A DNA stretch of 64,000 nt from Sphagnum compactum (GCA_965153455.1 OZ234500.1:14259579-14323578); one strand, 5' to 3'; counted from the stretch's first letter, positions 11,351 to 22,740 are shown. Notes: generated by a model from the sequence alone, not told the origin. Translations and numbers: made by a program.

Positions 11351-11702
11351 TTGCTCTCGTCTTCGGCTAAAACCCTAACTAACCCCTTCACGTGTTCCAA
11401 CTCTTCCCAGGCACAGCTCTTGCACCGAAATGCTCTTCAAAGATTTGATCCCAAAGCGACGGACTTAACGTGGTTCCAAACATCTGCAAACTCAGTAACT
11501 TTTTTCTCCTTTGTAAATGCTGAGAGCTCCTTGTCCTTTCTTTCCTCCTCCTGTCCTTGCTCTCGTCTTCTGCTAAAACCCTAACTCCTTCAGGTTTTCC
11601 AACTCTTTCCAGCCACAGCCCCTGCACCGAAATTCTCTTCAAAGATTTGATCCCAAAGCGACGGACTCAACGTGGTTCAAAACATCTGCAAACTCAGTTA
11701 CA
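11351..11702. repeat. Direct duplication (about 150 bp, offset about 205 bp) in the PPR gene leader
   Basis: Copy 1 (11351-about 11498) and copy 2 (11557-about 11700) share TTGCTCTCGTCTTC, GCTAAAACCCTAAC, GCACCGAAAT, TCTTCAAAGATTTGATCCC and AAAGCGACGGACT. Copy 2 begins about 250 bp upstream of the ATG at 11306 on the minus strand. Both copies carry a telo-box-like AAACCCTAA, an element known in plant promoters of translation-related genes. The same duplication generates two near-identical short ORFs starting MLSSSAKTLT on the plus strand, which I do not treat as genes. Confidence 0.85.
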
Positions 11703-11829
11703 TGATCTTCCCGCTCTCTCGCACCCACGTTTCTCCTGCTGTTGATTCCTGCTTGTCGCACGAAACGTTCCTCTCTTGAAACCTAGGTCTCTCAAGCCAT
11801 GCCCACGACATCCGTCAAACCCTAAATCC

Positions 11830-12590
11830 TCATCACAACCACCACCCCCGCCACCACCACCACTTCTCTCTCTCTCTCGGCCGCACAGAAGGGAGCTGGC
11901 CCGGCCGGAAAGCTCGCCGATCAGCCACTGATGTGGGTACTAAGCAACAGGGCTGACGCGCGGAGTGCTGACCTTGTTTTCTGAGCTCCTCTTGTGGGCA
12001 TGGGAATACGAGGGGAGTCAGTCGTCCATGCCGTTCGCCACTTGGGTCTTTCTTCTGTGGGGTGAGTTCCATGCTCTTCTCCTCCTCTCTTCTGCGCAAT
12101 ATGTAGGATTCTGTTTCCAGGACATCTTAGGTTTCTGTTTCCAGGATTTGTTCTGAATGTTCTGTTGCAAACAAAATTGCAGCAGTTCCTTTCCTGGGAA
12201 AATCTTGATTGGGTTTGAATGTTGATGCTTGTTGAGGTCTGGTAGTTTCTGTCTCAATTTATTGTTCCCTGGCAGGCATCATCTCATCTTTACCAATTCC
12301 AAAAGATGGTTTGCAATCTGTCCATCTTCAGTCTGACCATTTAGGGTACTGAGGAAAAGACTGTGAACTGAAGTTCTGAGGAAACCGACAACAATATGAT
12401 CTTGCTGATCACATTGTTCTTGAATGTGTTATAACAGAGAAAAATAAAATGTTATGGATGTGAAAATTCCCAATCTTGATTGATGATTTTTGTGGGAATG
12501 AGAGAAGGTCACAGCCACATTTGCTTGGTAGTGATTTCTGCAGATATTTTGTACAATGTATGAAGATTGTGCAAATAGGGTCCATGATTT
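11830..12590. other. Intergenic region, no supported gene
   Basis: Short pyrimidine-rich and (CCA)n-like runs near 11838-11880. Two near-repeats of TAGGATTCTGTTTCCAGGA / TAGGTTTCTGTTTCCAGGA lie at about 12105-12146. It may include the decayed 5' part of the PPR relic that becomes recognisable from about 12600. Confidence 0.4.
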
Positions 12591-12599
12591 TGACAAAGG

Positions 12600-13567
12600 A
12601 AGTTGCCTGCCTGATTGTATCCTTTTCACCAGTTCCTGCAATTTGCCTGCCACCAGGGACCATACATGCAAGTAATTTTTCAGAGAGCAGAATTGTTGCA
12701 AGATATGCTAAGGCTGGGCAATATGAGAAGAAAATGGAACTTTTCCGATAAGTTGTGATGAGAGGCAATGACTCCCAACACTTGCATTCCAGTGCCTAGA
12801 TATTTGTGCTATTGATGATCACTTGAAGAGGATAGGCACATTCCCATACACAAATCATACAAATTGGCTGTGATTGAGCGTCTATGTGGGTAATGGTTGC
12901 CTTTTTGTGTGCAGTGTAGTCTCTCAAAAATTATGTCATGATTATTTGACAAGGAAAATGTGTGTTAGAGTTAGAGACATTGGAGTTGTCTTCACAGATG
13001 CAACAGAAGGGGTGCAGCGAGATCCTGACCTTAGTGGGTGTGCTCAAACGTAGGCATGTGCTAGTTTAGAGGCATTTAGAGAAGGCACGCATCTGCACAC
13101 AAACAGATCAATTGTTGGGGATTTGAGCCTAAGGCCTTGCGGACATTGACTTCGACCTCATTGGATGAATTTGAAATGTGGTGAGCATTGAGGACAGATG
13201 CTTGGGAGGGTGTTCAATAGGATGCACATATGTGCAGCATGCTAGCTCAGAGTTCCACAATTGTGGTATGCGGAAATGTGTATTAGTGCAGGAAGCAATT
13301 GGAACAACGTAGACACATTCAACGAAAGCCAGCAATGAAAGCCACTCCCATACTAGCTTCATGGGGAGGCTGAAATTCAAGTGTCAGTGGAACTGTCACG
13401 CCCTTGACAATGGGGGCAGGCATGTTGATGAACAGATCGTTGAAAGTGGTTTTTTCAAGTCTGATTTCTTTGTGGATTGTGGCCCAGCTGTTAACATATA
13501 TGTCAAACATGGGAGCATAAGAGATGACGCAGAGGGATTGCTCATATGGTGTGCAGGTTGCCTGTAA
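12600..13567 (+). pseudogene. Decayed PLS-class PPR gene relic
   Basis: Recognisable PPR text is scattered over all plus-strand frames and broken by stops and shifts. It starts with LPPGTIHAS and RYAKAGQYEKKMELFR (12650-12750), matching the LPPGTVEW ... KAGQHETTIELFHEM start of the 50.5-kb PPR pseudogene. Then come FQCLDICAIDDHLKR (about 12790-12835), a broken ACASL-EAFREGTHLHT (about 13050-13105), and RHVDEQIVESGF with VNIYVKHGSIRDDAEG (13400-13540). These correspond to RxxHxQII and YAKCGSIEDA of intact relatives. No downstream E or DYW part was seen. The decay is much deeper than in the 50.5-kb copy, so this is an older paralogue. Confidence 0.75.
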
Positions 13568-14142
13568 TGTCAAGTGTCTGGACATGCATGCAATGAGGAG
13601 TATTTGGTGTCTGTGTCTGTCTGGTTGGGTTGGGGGTGTGGGGTTTGGTCGTTGCTTTGTGCACTTCATGGTGATTTGGGGATTGGAGAAGCATTGTAAA
13701 ATGTCTTCTGCTTCAATCAAACTGATCTGGAAATGTGGTGGAAGTAAGTGCTGCTGCTATTGGAGATTTCTGCTGCTGCAGCTGGTACAAGAATGGAGCT
13801 GAAGAATGGAGTGAAATGGAACATGAAGGGGCTGGAAGTAAGAAAAGTTGCAGTCAATCTCACAAGAACTAACTGAAACTCCATCTCCTTCCATGAAGGC
13901 CTCATTCGACACACCCTGACTATCTGCAGAAAAAAGGTAATGGTGGTAAATGGGAATGCAAACCAGTACAAGGGTGCTTGGGAAAAGTACATAAGAGTAG
14001 TCCTTCACCTTTCGAGTACCACACCTACAACCCCCCAAAGCTCTCAGATACTCTATAATGCCACAAAAGGAAATCTCCAAACCACTTAAGCCATGAAACC
14101 TCTGTTCAGCAGCAATGTTGGCACAAAGCTCAAGGGGCTAAC

Positions 14143-14310
14143 CAGCAAGCTCCTTAAACCCTGAACAGAAGATCGAGGCAGCAATCCATGGCAGAAAGCT
14201 GAAGGTTAGCACCAGCAAGCTCCTTAAACCCTGGACAGAAGATCGAGGCAATCCACTGCAGAAAGCTCAAGGCTAGCAGCAGCAAGCTCCTTAATCCCTG
14301 AACAGAAGAT
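14143..14310. repeat. Tandem repeat, 67-70 bp unit, about 2.5-3 copies
   Basis: CAGCAAGCTCCTTAA recurs at 14143, 14213 and 14280, each followed by CCCTG(A/G)ACAGAAGATC and an AGAAAGCT block. It lies just beyond the 3' end of the Alfin-domain gene, so it may be in its 3' UTR. Confidence 0.85.
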
Positions 14311-14424
14311 CAAGGCTGTAATCATTGATCGCGAACTCATGAGGTCTTGTGCTTTTTGGCTTTGGTCGCAGCTTCATGCAACTGGCTCGGCGGACGAATT
14401 TCGGCGCTCGAGCTGCTGTCTCTA

Positions 14425-14893
14425 CTACCTAGAGTCGACATCACTGATTTCTCTGGCCGAGAAATCCCTCAATTCTTCTTCTTCCTCCGGCGATTTCTTC
14501 GTGGGATCTTGAGCTGCTGCTACCATCAGTAAGCAATCGAAAGCACTGATCGGATCACCGATTGTTCTGGCCGAGAAATCCCTCGATTCTTCTTCCTCCT
14601 CCGGCGATTCCTTCATGGGATCTCGAGCTGCTGCTACCATCAGTAAACAATCGAAAGCACTGATCGGATCACCGATTGTTCTGGCCGAGAAATCCCTCAA
14701 TTCTTCGTCCTCCTCCGGCGATTCCTTCATGGGATCTCGAGCTGCTGCTGACATCAGTAAACAATCGAAAGCACCGATCGGATCACCGATTCTTCTGGCC
14801 GAGAAATCCCTGAATTCTTCTTCCTCTTCTTCCTCCTCCGGCAATTTCTTCATGGGATCTTGGGCTGCTGCTGCACCAAGACATGATGATTCG
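14425..14893. repeat. In-frame tandem repeat, 114-bp unit, about 4 copies, inside the Alfin-domain gene
   Basis: The anchor CTGGCCGAG occurs at 14453, 14567, 14681 and 14795, exactly 114 bp (38 codons) apart. The copy nearest the Alfin domain carries extra GAA/GAG codons, lengthening its Glu run. Frame and sequence are kept closely, so the array is either recent or under selection. Confidence 0.95.
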
Positions 14894-15408
14894 TGGTTCA
14901 CTTCGGGCTCAATTGACGTTCGAACAATATTGTTGGCGGAGATCTTGGACGACAGCACTTGGTAAAGAGTGGGTAGCTCGTTGATAAGATCGAACAGGCT
15001 TGCCTTCTGCTCACGATCCAATGTAGACGCCGCGAAGAAGGCGGTAGAAAGAAGCCAGGCATCGCTGTGCGAGGCGACGAAGAGCAACCAATGCTCGTGC
15101 GATCGAGCCATGAGGTGACTGGTGTGATTGATTCCCAAAAAAGGTTCGGGAAGCTTCGCCGGCACGTGTCTGGATGGCTCCATCACTTCCCATGACTTGT
15201 CTGGAAACCCGAACAAGCAAAGATTTGTTTGCTCGTCATCGTAAGGGTCACATTGTCGAAGAAGCTCGTCGATATCACAAGTCAGAGCTTTGAGCATCCC
15301 TGCTCTTCTTCCCGTGAAATCTTCAAACACCGCTTTCACAGAAGACAGAAATGCCACTCCTTGATTCCGCCTCGATACATCATCCACCAATTGCGGCTGC
15401 TCCATCAA
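14425..15408 (-). CDS. Alfin-domain protein lacking the PHD finger, with acidic C-terminal repeats
   Basis: One uninterrupted frame of 327 residues. Residues about 24-160 are an Alfin N-terminal domain: VKAVFEDFTGRRAGMLKALT, QCDPYDDEQTNLCLFGFPD, SWEVMEPSRHVPAKLPEP, LGINH, HSDAWLLSTAFF and LFDLINELPTLYQV all match the known plant block. In canonical Alfin-like proteins this domain is followed by a linker and a C4HC3 PHD finger that reads H3K4 methylation; no Cys/His finger is present here. Instead residues about 178-327 are four copies of a 38-residue unit (core DPMKESPEEEEELRDFSART then IGDPISAFDCLLM), the last one truncated. Known Alfin-like genes have several introns and this has none, so a retrocopy that acquired a new tail is plausible (inferred). 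It is probably nuclear, and could act as a dimerising partner of full Alfin-like proteins. The second Met could also be the start. Confidence 0.88.
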   Translation of the reverse strand: MMEQPQLVDDVSRRNQGVAFLSSVKAVFEDFTGRRAGMLKALTCDIDELLRQCDPYDDEQTNLCLFGFPDKSWEVMEPSRHVPAKLPEPFLGINHTSHLMARSHEHWLLFVASHSDAWLLSTAFFAASTLDREQKASLFDLINELPTLYQVLSSKISANNIVRTSIEPEVNHESSCLGAAAAQDPMKKLPEEEEEEEEFRDFSARRIGDPIGAFDCLLMSAAARDPMKESPEEDEELRDFSARTIGDPISAFDCLLMVAAARDPMKESPEEEEESRDFSARTIGDPISAFDCLLMVAAAQDPTKKSPEEEEELRDFSAREISDVDSR

Positions 15409-16270
15409 TCTTCTTGTATTTGATCACCCAATTGTCAGATGCAGATGATGATCAAGCCTACACAAAGACTTACTGCATCTCGATCAAGCAATGGTTCAAG
15501 GCTAACTGATCTCTCATCATAAGGAACTATCTATCTAGACTTTGCACATGCAGCTTAATAGCTCATTGTGTCAAATCTCCACAATATTACGTACATGAAA
15601 CAACTGGGACTAGAAACAGCAAAAAACTGATGCAGTCTGCATGGATCGCGTAGCAAAGATCAGAGAACAATAATTCATAACAAGAAAACAGAGACAAATG
15701 AAGTGCAGTCTACCGCTGCTGCTCCATCTCCTCCTCTTCCTCATGCATGCACAGAACTACTCCAAATCTTTACAAACTCTTTGTAAGACGACGTGATTCT
15801 TCATTCTTCCAGTAAATTTATTGAAATTGAAAATTGAAAGATTGATGAAGAAGCCCAAGAAGAAAGAAAAATAGCAGAGGGAGTTATGAAGAAGCTGGTG
15901 GGAGATTTAGATCTAAGCTTCTCTTCAAGGCACCATCGCCGACGAAGAGTTTTCGCGATCTCCGAGTCTGCTCGCTGCTGCTGCTGTTGCTTGCTGCTGC
16001 ATCCATGCTCGCCTATATTCTGAATATTCTGTTTTTTTCCCCCCTGCAAACATTGCCAAATTTCGAAAGAAAATAATTGAATTTTTATTTGGCCACATTT
16101 GGACTCTGATTTTGGTTTTGTTTAGCATTTTATAAAACTATTTTTTCAAATATTAAGATAGGTTCTAAAAACCTGTAGTTTCGCCATTTATTGCTATATC
16201 CCTCTCTTGGATGTTTAGCCAATAAATGCAACATCAGAAAATTGAAAAGAAAAGAAAATTACTGGTATCA
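15409..16270. other. 5' flank of the Alfin-domain gene
   Basis: AT-rich sequence with CTGCTG repeats near 15970-15995. Short minus-strand frames (e.g. 15801-16049) have Gln runs but no recognisable domain. Treated as leader or promoter. Confidence 0.4.
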
Positions 16271-16277
16271 TCAGCTA

Positions 16278-16470
16278 CTGTTTTTTTTAATAAGGAATTT
16301 AATTTTTTTAGCCAAAGTGGCGATCATCATCCATAGGAATATGTAGAAAAAGTGGCTATCATCATGCTTAGGAAGATTTAGCCAAATGTGGCTATAAACC
16401 AAATATGATGTACAAATCTTGAATCATCCTTCTATATTTTTGGCTATGACACTGGAAACTACTTATGGAA
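16278..16470 (+). mobile_element. Dispersed non-coding repeat, copy 1 (MITE-like)
   Basis: The block containing TTAGGAAGATTTAGCCAAAT, GTGGCTATAAACCAAATATGA, ATCATCCTTCTATAT and ACTGGAAAC matches, on the opposite strand, 54700-54870. A partial third copy (TGATTTAGCCAAATATG) lies at about 16914. It has no coding capacity. Short size and dispersal suggest a MITE, but no clean terminal repeats were resolved. Confidence 0.7.
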
Positions 16471-16479
16471 ATCTAGTGA

Positions 16480-17270
16480 TTTTTACTTTTTTAAAAATAA
16501 AATAAATTCTGGCAATTGAAATTCTCTCTGAAGAAATCACTTTTTTTTTGAATATTTGATTTTGAATTTCGCTTTTTTGGCAAAGTTTGGTCAAATAAAG
16601 GAAAAGGGTGGGTACTTACTACAAGCCCTTTTCACCTACCCGGGGAAGTTATAGCAACTTTCCCTGGTACCCATCCAGTACCCATTTCATATCCATGTTG
16701 TTTAAAGGATGAGAGAGTTCATCCATTGTCACAGCTGCACATTCCTGCAAAGACAATTTTCTGTCAAAGTACATTCATGAGCCTCATGGAAATAGGGAGT
16801 CAGAGTTAAGTGTTTTTTTTTAAAAAAAAATAAAAAAATTTAAAAACAATTTTTAAATTTTTCTTTTTTTTTCTTTTTTTTTGTGATGTAGCAAAAGTGG
16901 TGATGATCTATAAGCTGATTTAGCCAAATATGTCAACCTTCTAAAGAGATATGAAAATTTTAAAATAAAAATAATTTAAACGTTATTCTATATTATCACT
17001 ACAAGAAGAAGAGCGATTTCAAATGAAGTGTTTTCTATTGAAATGTGGTGTTTTCTACTTTCTATATATGCCATAGAAAATACCACATTTCCTTCCATCC
17101 AAGGTTTTAGTAATAATGTGACAACTTGCCATCACCAATTTCTTCACCATCACATATCATTCTTCTGTATATGTACTTGGAAGAAGGATTTCTCGAATTT
17201 AGATGAAGATGGGAGAGGTTTCAATCACTTGAAGCATATCCACCCACATGGAAGAAAATCCAATATATAT
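16480..17270. other. AT-rich spacer
   Basis: Long T and A runs (e.g. 16817-16880). Nothing with coding character; the frame at 17028-17306 has no recognisable domain. Confidence 0.5.
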
Positions 17271-17289
17271 AAAGAGCAACAATGGGAAC

Positions 17290-17770
17290 CCATCCACAAG
17301 AAGTAACAAAATCAATAAAAGGCAACAATGAAAACCTATCCCAAAAAATACAAGGCAAAGTAAAAGCTCGAGGACATAAGTCATCAAAGAACATAAACAA
17401 TCAAAACATCACTAATAAAATAAAAGATCGTAAACTAAAAAGATGTCATCAAAGAACATTAATAATCAGAACATCACTAATCAAAAGATGTCACATAAGA
17501 AGTCCACAAGAAGTACAAGATAAATAAAAGCTCAAAAACACATCACCAAAAAAACACAACAATCAGGACATCAATAATACACTAATAAAATAGAAGATCA
17601 TAAACGCAGAAGATCATAAACTAAAAAGGTATTGCGTAACAAAATCGACAAGAAGAAATACAAGGCAAATAAAAGCTCAAGAACACAAACTATCAAGGAA
17701 CACAACAATCAGGACATCGCTAATACACTAATCAAATAGAAGATCGTAAATTAAAAATGCATAATCTGTC
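17290..17770. repeat. Degenerate tandem repeat region
   Basis: Recurring blocks AATCA(A/G)(A/G)ACATC, CACTAATA(A)AATA(A/G)AAGATC, GTAAACTAAAAAG and AAGAAGTACAAG(A/G) appear at irregular spacing, roughly four diverged copies. No protein can be supported. Confidence 0.65.
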
Positions 17771-17779
17771 ACAAATCGT

Positions 17780-18790
17780 CCAGTAACAAAGGAAGTTTAA
17801 ATTTGAGGTGTTATTTTGTTTGAAATAGATTCAACTTTTATAAGTGCAACTTTATATAAAGCAAGTATATAAGCTTGACCTTATATTTTAGACAATTTGT
17901 TATGGTTGATTGACTGTACATAATTAATATCAAGTAATTTTTATTTTGAGGTGTGCATTAGTTGAACAAATAAATTATTACATTGTTGTTTTTAGTTGTG
18001 TGTGATGGAAATAGAATTAGACTTTGTTTTAAATCAAATTGGTTTAAAATTCTTTTGAAAATGATCGAAATCGAAAGTTTTAAAAATTCAAAAAAACAAC
18101 CAGTCTCAAGAGTGGATTGAAAGTTTCATCAAGAACCCAAAAAACAAAAAAACACAAAAAGAAAGAAAGAAACTTAAAACCAAAACTGAAGCTCCCTTTT
18201 AAAATCAAGAACCAAACAACACTAATAATCCAAACCAATGTTAGGGGGGTGTATATTTTTAATTATTTTTCTAAAATAAAGACATAAGTTTTTTTTCAAA
18301 TGAGTTTACCCATTAAGTAAGGATATAGAAGCACTAAATTTTTTTCCATTAAGATAAGGTCCAAGTATGATAAAATTGTGATTTTTGTAAATGGGTAGGG
18401 TTTTGGATAACCCCATCATATAACTCTATTTGGGTTTTAAAAAGGTGTATATTATATATATTATGTATATAATTTAAAAATAAAAAATGAAGAAAAATGT
18501 CCACATTTGAGGAGGTATGGTACATAATCGAATGAGGTGACATGAACAAACATGCATTGAATGTGACTGGTGTGCAACAATTGTGAAGGGAAGAATAGAA
18601 GTTTAAGAATTTCAAAGAGGTTTTCATTGATGACAAAATTGACACAAAGTAAGACCCTTGGGGAAGGTGGTCACAAGAATTGGGTCTGCACTCAACTCTG
18701 CCTCTCAGATGGGCCCCTCTACCTACCATAGTATATGGGCAGCGTGGCATAAATTTAATTTTGTTAAATTTTTCAATTAATTTTTTCAAA
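17780..18790. other. AT-rich spacer
   Basis: No gene found. The minus-strand frame at 18349-18789 (146 codons) has no recognisable domain and an AT-driven composition. Confidence 0.5.
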
Positions 18791-18807
18791 TTTACAATTT
18801 CAGCATT

Positions 18808-18851
18808 TTAGGGTTTAGGGTTTTTTTAGGGTTCAATTTAGGGTTTAGGGT
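18808..18851. repeat. Interstitial telomere-like TTTAGGG tract
   Basis: Five near-perfect TTTAGGG or TAGGGTT units interrupted by a T run and a short insert. Unrelated to any gene here. Confidence 0.75.
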
Positions 18852-18859
18852 GTGGAAGT

Positions 18860-20600
18860 TTTGCACAAATTTGGGTAATTGGTTGAAATGGGATCGTTGG
18901 GTTTTTGGGAGCTTTCCAAGATTTTGGGCTTCCACAATTTTGAGTAGGGTTGAAATTCGATCCAAGGGTTTGGGATTTTCACAATTTGGGTAGCAGTTGA
19001 AATTGGATCTTTGGTTTGGGTTTTCATTATTTAGTTTATGGTTGAAGTTGAATTCCTGGATTTGGGATTTTATTGCCCGAAACTAATTGACAAGCATGTG
19101 TAGATTTTGGGTGCACCCATTCAATTCATGGGTTGTTTTGAAATCTACCCATCTATTTGTTGGGTTTCTTTTCAAAATATGAATGTTGGGTAATTGATTT
19201 AATCATGCCTCTACATCATTTTATTTTTTTGGTTGTCACTTGCCTTTTTGTATCATGAGGTTTCATATAACTATGAAATTTTAAAAACAATTCATATGAC
19301 TAATTTTTAAAATGAAGTTTGTTTGATAAACATACAAATAAGTAGCTTTAATTCTTTTAAATCTTATTAAAATGAGATTCTAAAAAAACTGATTTGAAAG
19401 ATTATGCACAAATTGATTAAAATAAAACACATCAATTTGAAAATAAATTAAAATTTTAATATAAAATTGATTTTTGAGATATAAATGTTTTAGATTAATT
19501 TGATATTTTTCTTATATGTTTCTTATCACTTTTCAACTTATTGATGAAGAGACCTAATTGGAAGTTGGAACATGATATGATACCTAATTGAAACATACTA
19601 TGATACCTAAGAAGATCACCACTGACACACTCCAAAAGATTATTAAAAATTTGTTTTATAAAGCTCAGTAAAATGATTGTGGCTCAACATTTTTCCTCAA
19701 TATGTTGAAATTGACAAAAACCATAGTTTAGTCTAATACTTGCTCTTGATTGAGCATGATATTGATTAGTTCAAGTGATTTGTTCTTAATAAGTTCTAAC
19801 TAGTGTTGTTTGGTTTTTTATTTCTTAGGAGAACATTTAGTCTTGGTTCCAACTTTTTTGTTAAAATTTTGAAAAAACCTTTAGTTCTAGAACTCAAAGT
19901 GAAATTGGTCAACTCCTTAATGAACAGGGATCAATTGCTATGGACAATGAATTAGTTCATTAGTACCTAGTGAAACAAGGTTACTTTCAAGTGAAATACA
20001 AATTTACCAAGCTATTCACTTGCTAGTTAATTAACTAAGCATCATGAAAATCAATTAATTTTAAATTATTTAATATAAAATATTATTTATAATTTTTGAT
20101 TTTCAGCCTATGATTTATTGACACATGTACCTACCTAGGCTAAGCTAAAAACCTAACCTAGGTACATAGGCCACATAATCAACCTAGGCACCTACTTTAG
20201 ATCATTAAATATGAGAATATTCGATCAATTTACCATTGTTGATCACACTTATGAAATTTGATCCCTTGACGTGTAGAATGGAGCCAAACATCCCTACCAT
20301 CAATCCACCCCACTTGTTGTGATAATATGGTACATTGCATTCTATTGATCAAGTACTTCATTTTAAACCTTACAAAAACATAAACTTTGAAAATTCATAT
20401 TTTATTGAAAGTTTGTTTGAATGAAATGTTTACTTTTAAAAAAAATTCAATAATGTACATAATTATATATATTTCCTTTTGAAAGTGTAAAATCATTTGA
20501 ACAAAAAAAATTTGAATATCACTATTCAATAACATTTCAATGACCATTCTTTTGAAAAAGAAAATGTTTAATAAATGAATAATTTTTTTGTTAATATTAT
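18860..20600. other. AT-rich non-coding stretch
   Basis: Starts with three loose repeats of a TTGGGT-TTT / GTTGAAATT(C/G)GATC pattern (18870-19070). The remainder shows stops in all frames and no conserved peptide. Confidence 0.5.
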
Positions 20601-20639
20601 AATAGTACCTATGTTAGGCTACTTTCAGCTATTATAAGG

Positions 20640-21340
20640 TTACTTTTCATTAATCTAAATTATTTCAATCTACATTATTTAAGGTTATTTATGGTTATTC
20701 TTTGGCTATTTAAAGTTATTTCATTTTAAGCTATTTTCAACTATGTGAGGATATTGTATGTTACTTTTGGCTATTGAAGGTTATTTCACCTTATGTTATT
20801 ATTGACAATTCTAGGTTATTGTAGGCTATTTCACCTTAAGTTATTTTTGTCTATTATAAATTATTTCACCCTATATTATTTTTGACAATTCTAAGCAATT
20901 CTAATATATGATTATTGGTGGATATTAGTTGTTCTTTTATTGGGGCTATTGGTGGCTATTAATGGTTATTCTATTAATGGTTATTGGTAGTTATTTTATT
21001 GGTGACTATTGATGGTTATTCTATTGGTGGCTACTTGTGACTATTTTATTAATAGATATTGGTAGTTATTTTATTGGTGGATATTTTATTGGTGGCTATT
21101 AATGGCTATTTTATTAATGGTTATCGCTAGCTATTCTCTTAGTGGCTATGAATAATTATTCTATTGTGGTTATTAGTGGTTATTCTAGGTTATATTATGA
21201 CTATTGATGGGTATTGTATTATAAGTTATTATTGGTTATTCTATGTTTTTATGACTAAATGGTGATTATTATATTATAAGTTATTGTTGGATATTTTATG
21301 TTATATTATCATAGGATATTATTGGTTATTCTAAGCTATT
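20640..21340. repeat. Degenerate short-period array based on GGTTATT / GGCTATT
   Basis: About 700 bp are built from variants of (T)GG(T/C)(T/G)(A)GTTATT and TATTCTATTGGTGGC, with a spacing of roughly 10-20 bp and very strong strand bias (G and T on +). It looks like an old, diverged simple satellite. Confidence 0.75.
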
Positions 21341-21349
21341 TTACCTTAG

Positions 21350-22200
21350 TCATTATATTTTAATTTAGTTTATTTTAATTTATTATACTTAGGATAAAAT
21401 CATTTATAATAACATAAAGTAAAATGACCTTGAATAACCTAAAGTATAACCTAAGGTTAATTGAATAATATAATTTAAAATAATTTAAAAACCTATATTA
21501 AGCTAGCTAGGATACTTTAAAGTAAGATAACGTATCATAATTTAGGGTATAATAATTTATAATAACGTAAGGTATAAGTTAGAATAACTAAAGTAGCCTA
21601 AAATGATATAAGGTATATTATAAAATAACATATATGGGGTATTTAATACAACATAGAAATAAACCTATCTATTATAATAAATTATAATATTGAATTACAT
21701 CAACTAGTAATGAAACACGATGTTTACATAATAATATTATAGTGAAATAACTTTAACCAAAGCGAAATCATTAAAATGCAATGAACTTATTTCACTTTTA
21801 AAATCCCATAATGATTTAGGCTAATGAACTGCACCCCACTTTTGTAGTAGTTAATGAATATATCCTTGGGGGAACACTAGTAAAAATTAAAAAAGATATG
21901 TGAATAAAAATAAAGGGTGCAATATATTGGTTGTTGGGTGAAAATTATAAGTTCATTAGTTAAAAATGGGGTAATTTTTATTCAAATAATCAATTTAATT
22001 ATAATATATGGTATGTAATAATCTCAAATAATAGATTATGATTAATATAAGGTGGCTTTAATATGTATATATTAAAAAATAGTATAAAAATAGGGTGATA
22101 AAAAATAGGTTGCACAATTATCTAATACCCCCCTAAAAATGATTGCTTGACACACATAGACCCCAAACTTTACACCAAGTGTTCCCCCTGGGTAATATAT
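21350..22200. other. AT-rich spacer between two degenerate arrays
   Basis: Contains TATAAGGT/ATAACCT-like words that look like the reverse sense of the neighbouring array (21400-21660). No coding signal. Confidence 0.5.
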
Positions 22201-22740
22201 TTGGCTATTTAAGTTAATCTTGGCTAAATTAGGATAAAATATGCCACTTATGCTAAAACTGACTAAAATTGGTTAAACATGGTTAAACAAGGATAAAATA
22301 GGTTTTTTAGGTTAAAATTGACTAAACATGGTTAAATTAGGATTAAATAAGTTACTTAGGTTAAACTTGACTAAATTAAATTAAACAAAATTGTTTAAGC
22401 TAAGCTTGGTTAAAGTTGGTTAAATTAGGTTATTTATGATAAATTAGGTTAAATAAAATTAAACTAGGCTAAATTATATTAATTAAGTTAAAATGTGTTA
22501 AATTAGGTTAAATTAGAATTTTTTTAAAAAATAGATTAAATTAAAAATAATCAAATTAAACTAGATTAAACTAGAATACATTAGGTTAAACTAAGTTATT
22601 CAAGCTAAACTAAACTAAATTAAACTAACTACTAAACTAGGTAAAAATATACTAAATTAAATTAATTAAAACATGTTTAAGTAGGTTAAATTATGTTAAT
22701 CTAAACTAAATTAGGCTATTTTGACTAAAATGAATTTGTC
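22200..22740. repeat. Degenerate short-period array based on GGTTAAA(C/T)TA
   Basis: More than 30 variants of (A/G)G(G)TTAAA(T/C)TAGG and GACTAAA occur over about 540 bp with a spacing near 10-16 bp. It differs in core word from the 20.6-kb array but has the same style. Confidence 0.75.

Noticed and set aside
11351-11745. Two similar plus-strand ORFs starting MLSSSAKTLT
   Set aside because: They arise from the leader duplication, carry no domain, and differ downstream by frameshift.
14615-14965. 116-codon plus-strand Ser/Ala-rich frame
   Set aside because: It is the antisense shadow of the 114-bp in-frame repeat in the Alfin-domain gene.
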